Under the pieces are notes generated by a model. It was not told the DNA's origin. It worked only from the letters and a program-made list of their open reading frames with translations, and searched no databases. 34,412 nucleotides of DNA, from the NCBI GenBank assembly GCA_014728175.1, contig WJMA01000063.1, forward strand, positions 1-34,412, given 5' to 3'. The first letter of the stretch is position 1. Every line of letters starts with the position of its first letter. Origin of the DNA: Candidatus Fermentibacterota bacterium (GTDB lineage: Bacteria > Fermentibacterota > Fermentibacteria > Fermentibacterales > JCC-6). This document shows positions 33,638 through 34,412 of this stretch, one piece after another. A program made the position numbers and the translations under genes.

Positions 33638-34072
33638 ATGAGACTTTATTCCTCACTGCTCGTGGTATCATCGATCCTGCTCCTGGCCTGCGGCGGGGAG
33701 GAGAGGGCGGACTCCGACACCGCCGCTAACGTGGAGCCGGCGGTAGCAGCAGGAGACACCGTCCCGGCGACCGAAGCAGGTATGGATACCACGACCGCCG
33801 AGCCGGACGGGCCGGCCGGTACCTGGAGCACCACTATGGGCGAGTTGAGCCTGGAGATGGAAGGCGATCTGGTAACGGGCGACTACCCTCTGGGGACCCT
33901 GGAGGGAGAGCTGGATGATACTACCCTGAGGTTCGAATACACCGAGTCCTCTCTGGAGGGGGAAGGGGTCTTCGAGTTCGACCGGGGTTTCGAGTCGTTC
34001 ACCGGACACCAGCTTATAGGGGACCAGGAGGTACCGTGGGAGGGAGCCAGGCTGGAGGGGACCGACGGGTAG
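33638..34072 (+). CDS. Small lipoprotein of unknown function
   Basis: The protein has 144 residues. The signal peptide ends in ILLLAC with C18 as the lipidation site. A low-complexity linker rich in Ala, Thr, Asp and Pro (about 22-60) is followed by a compact acidic beta-rich domain (TWSTTMGELSLEMEGDLVTG...ELDDTTLRFEY). This pattern recalls small exported domains that repeat 'G.W....G.L.L...G..V.G.Y..G.L.G.L.G..L.G.W'. AAGGGGG lies 5 nt before the ATG. The next gene starts immediately after its stop. Confidence 0.75.
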   Translation: MRLYSSLLVVSSILLLACGGEERADSDTAANVEPAVAAGDTVPATEAGMDTTTAEPDGPAGTWSTTMGELSLEMEGDLVTGDYPLGTLEGELDDTTLRFEYTESSLEGEGVFEFDRGFESFTGHQLIGDQEVPWEGARLEGTDG

Positions 34073-34412
34073 ATGTATAAGCATCTGCGCTCTCGGGTTG
34101 CGATCATGATCCTGATCGTGGTGGTGGCCTGGCTCTTTCTCATGTACTCACACCATCTGGTGGGCAGATTGAGGGAGACTGTCCTCAACGCAAACCGGAC
34201 AACGGCATGGTTCTGGGCCGGTACCCAGGCACCCCTGAGCATGCTTCTTCGGGGCTCCAAGCAGGCGGTTTGCTCCGGGTGCGGCCAATCCAGGTTCTAC
34301 GAAGGCTTCGAGTCGGATTCCATAAGGGCATACTGCAACCAGTGCAGCCGGATCACCACATGGTACCTGGTCGAGACCTGGTCCGAGGAGGAGCGGGAGG
34401 AGATCAAGGGGC
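34073..34412 (+). CDS. Membrane-anchored zinc-ribbon protein, cut by the right window edge
   Basis: The ATG directly follows the TAG of the lipoprotein gene and the frame stays open for 113 codons to the window end. A transmembrane segment (about 9-24, VAIMILIVVVAWLFLM) is followed by a juxtamembrane helix (LVGRLRETVLNANRTTAWFWAG). A four-cysteine ribbon then follows, with CSGCG near 68-72 and CNQC near 91-94. The layout (short N-terminus, one helix, soluble domain) resembles the start of some membrane-bound signalling proteins, but the deciding part is outside the window. Confidence 0.65.
   Translation, partial: MYKHLRSRVAIMILIVVVAWLFLMYSHHLVGRLRETVLNANRTTAWFWAGTQAPLSMLLRGSKQAVCSGCGQSRFYEGFESDSIRAYCNQCSRITTWYLVETWSEEEREEIKG

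Overview
This is a GC-rich bacterial chromosome segment with tightly packed genes, frequent ATGA or 1-nt gene junctions, and many AGG/AGA and ATA codons. Lipoprotein signal sequences, Tim44-like and GT-C membrane proteins and oxygen-independent flavin/FeS electron-bifurcation genes suggest an anaerobic, diderm-type bacterium, probably from an uncultivated phylum. The taxon is an inference: there is no rRNA or other phylogenetic marker I can place.

Layout. (1) 1-7511: a DnaE-type polymerase truncated by the left edge, overlapping a LonH-type protease; then a polysaccharide pyruvyltransferase-like protein, a small exported protein and a LURP-one/scramblase-like protein. (2) 7512-9233: an AT-rich 146-bp element with 18-bp terminal inverted repeats, a leaderless-looking gene for a REP-associated (RAYT/IS200-like) transposase that has lost its catalytic residues, and a convergent macro-like gene. 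(3) 9356-12449: a 998-aa PEP-synthase-like protein with receiver-like N-terminal domains. Its stop codon lies inside a 111-bp element with perfect 31-bp inverted repeats whose outer end matches that of the element before the transposase gene. (4) 12454-26900: a redox block. It holds NADP-type glutamate dehydrogenase (minus strand) and, divergent from it, NfnAB; a receiver plus tandem RAM-domain regulator; a NuoE/NuoF/(NuoG-GltD fusion) trio resembling the Sporomusa-type Stn transhydrogenase; and a GAF/PAS histidine kinase overlapping an NtrC-family regulator without the GAFTGA loop. (5) 26897-34412: an exported protein of unknown function, exonuclease III, a lipoprotein with 109-residue repeats, a GT-C glycosyltransferase, a double Tim44/zinc-ribbon/TerB protein, a small lipoprotein and a membrane-anchored zinc-ribbon protein cut by the right edge.

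How the genes work together. Region 4 encodes two separate predicted ways to exchange electrons between NADH, NADPH and ferredoxin, the NADPH-consuming glutamate dehydrogenase, and three signalling proteins between and after them. It reads as one redox-balancing and nitrogen-assimilation locus with its own regulators. Regions 1 and 5 look like ordinary housekeeping and envelope genes. Region 2 and the repeat in region 3 form a REP/RAYT-like system that may be domesticated.

No tRNA, rRNA, CRISPR array, prophage or complete insertion sequence was seen. No gene-free stretch exceeds 300 bases.
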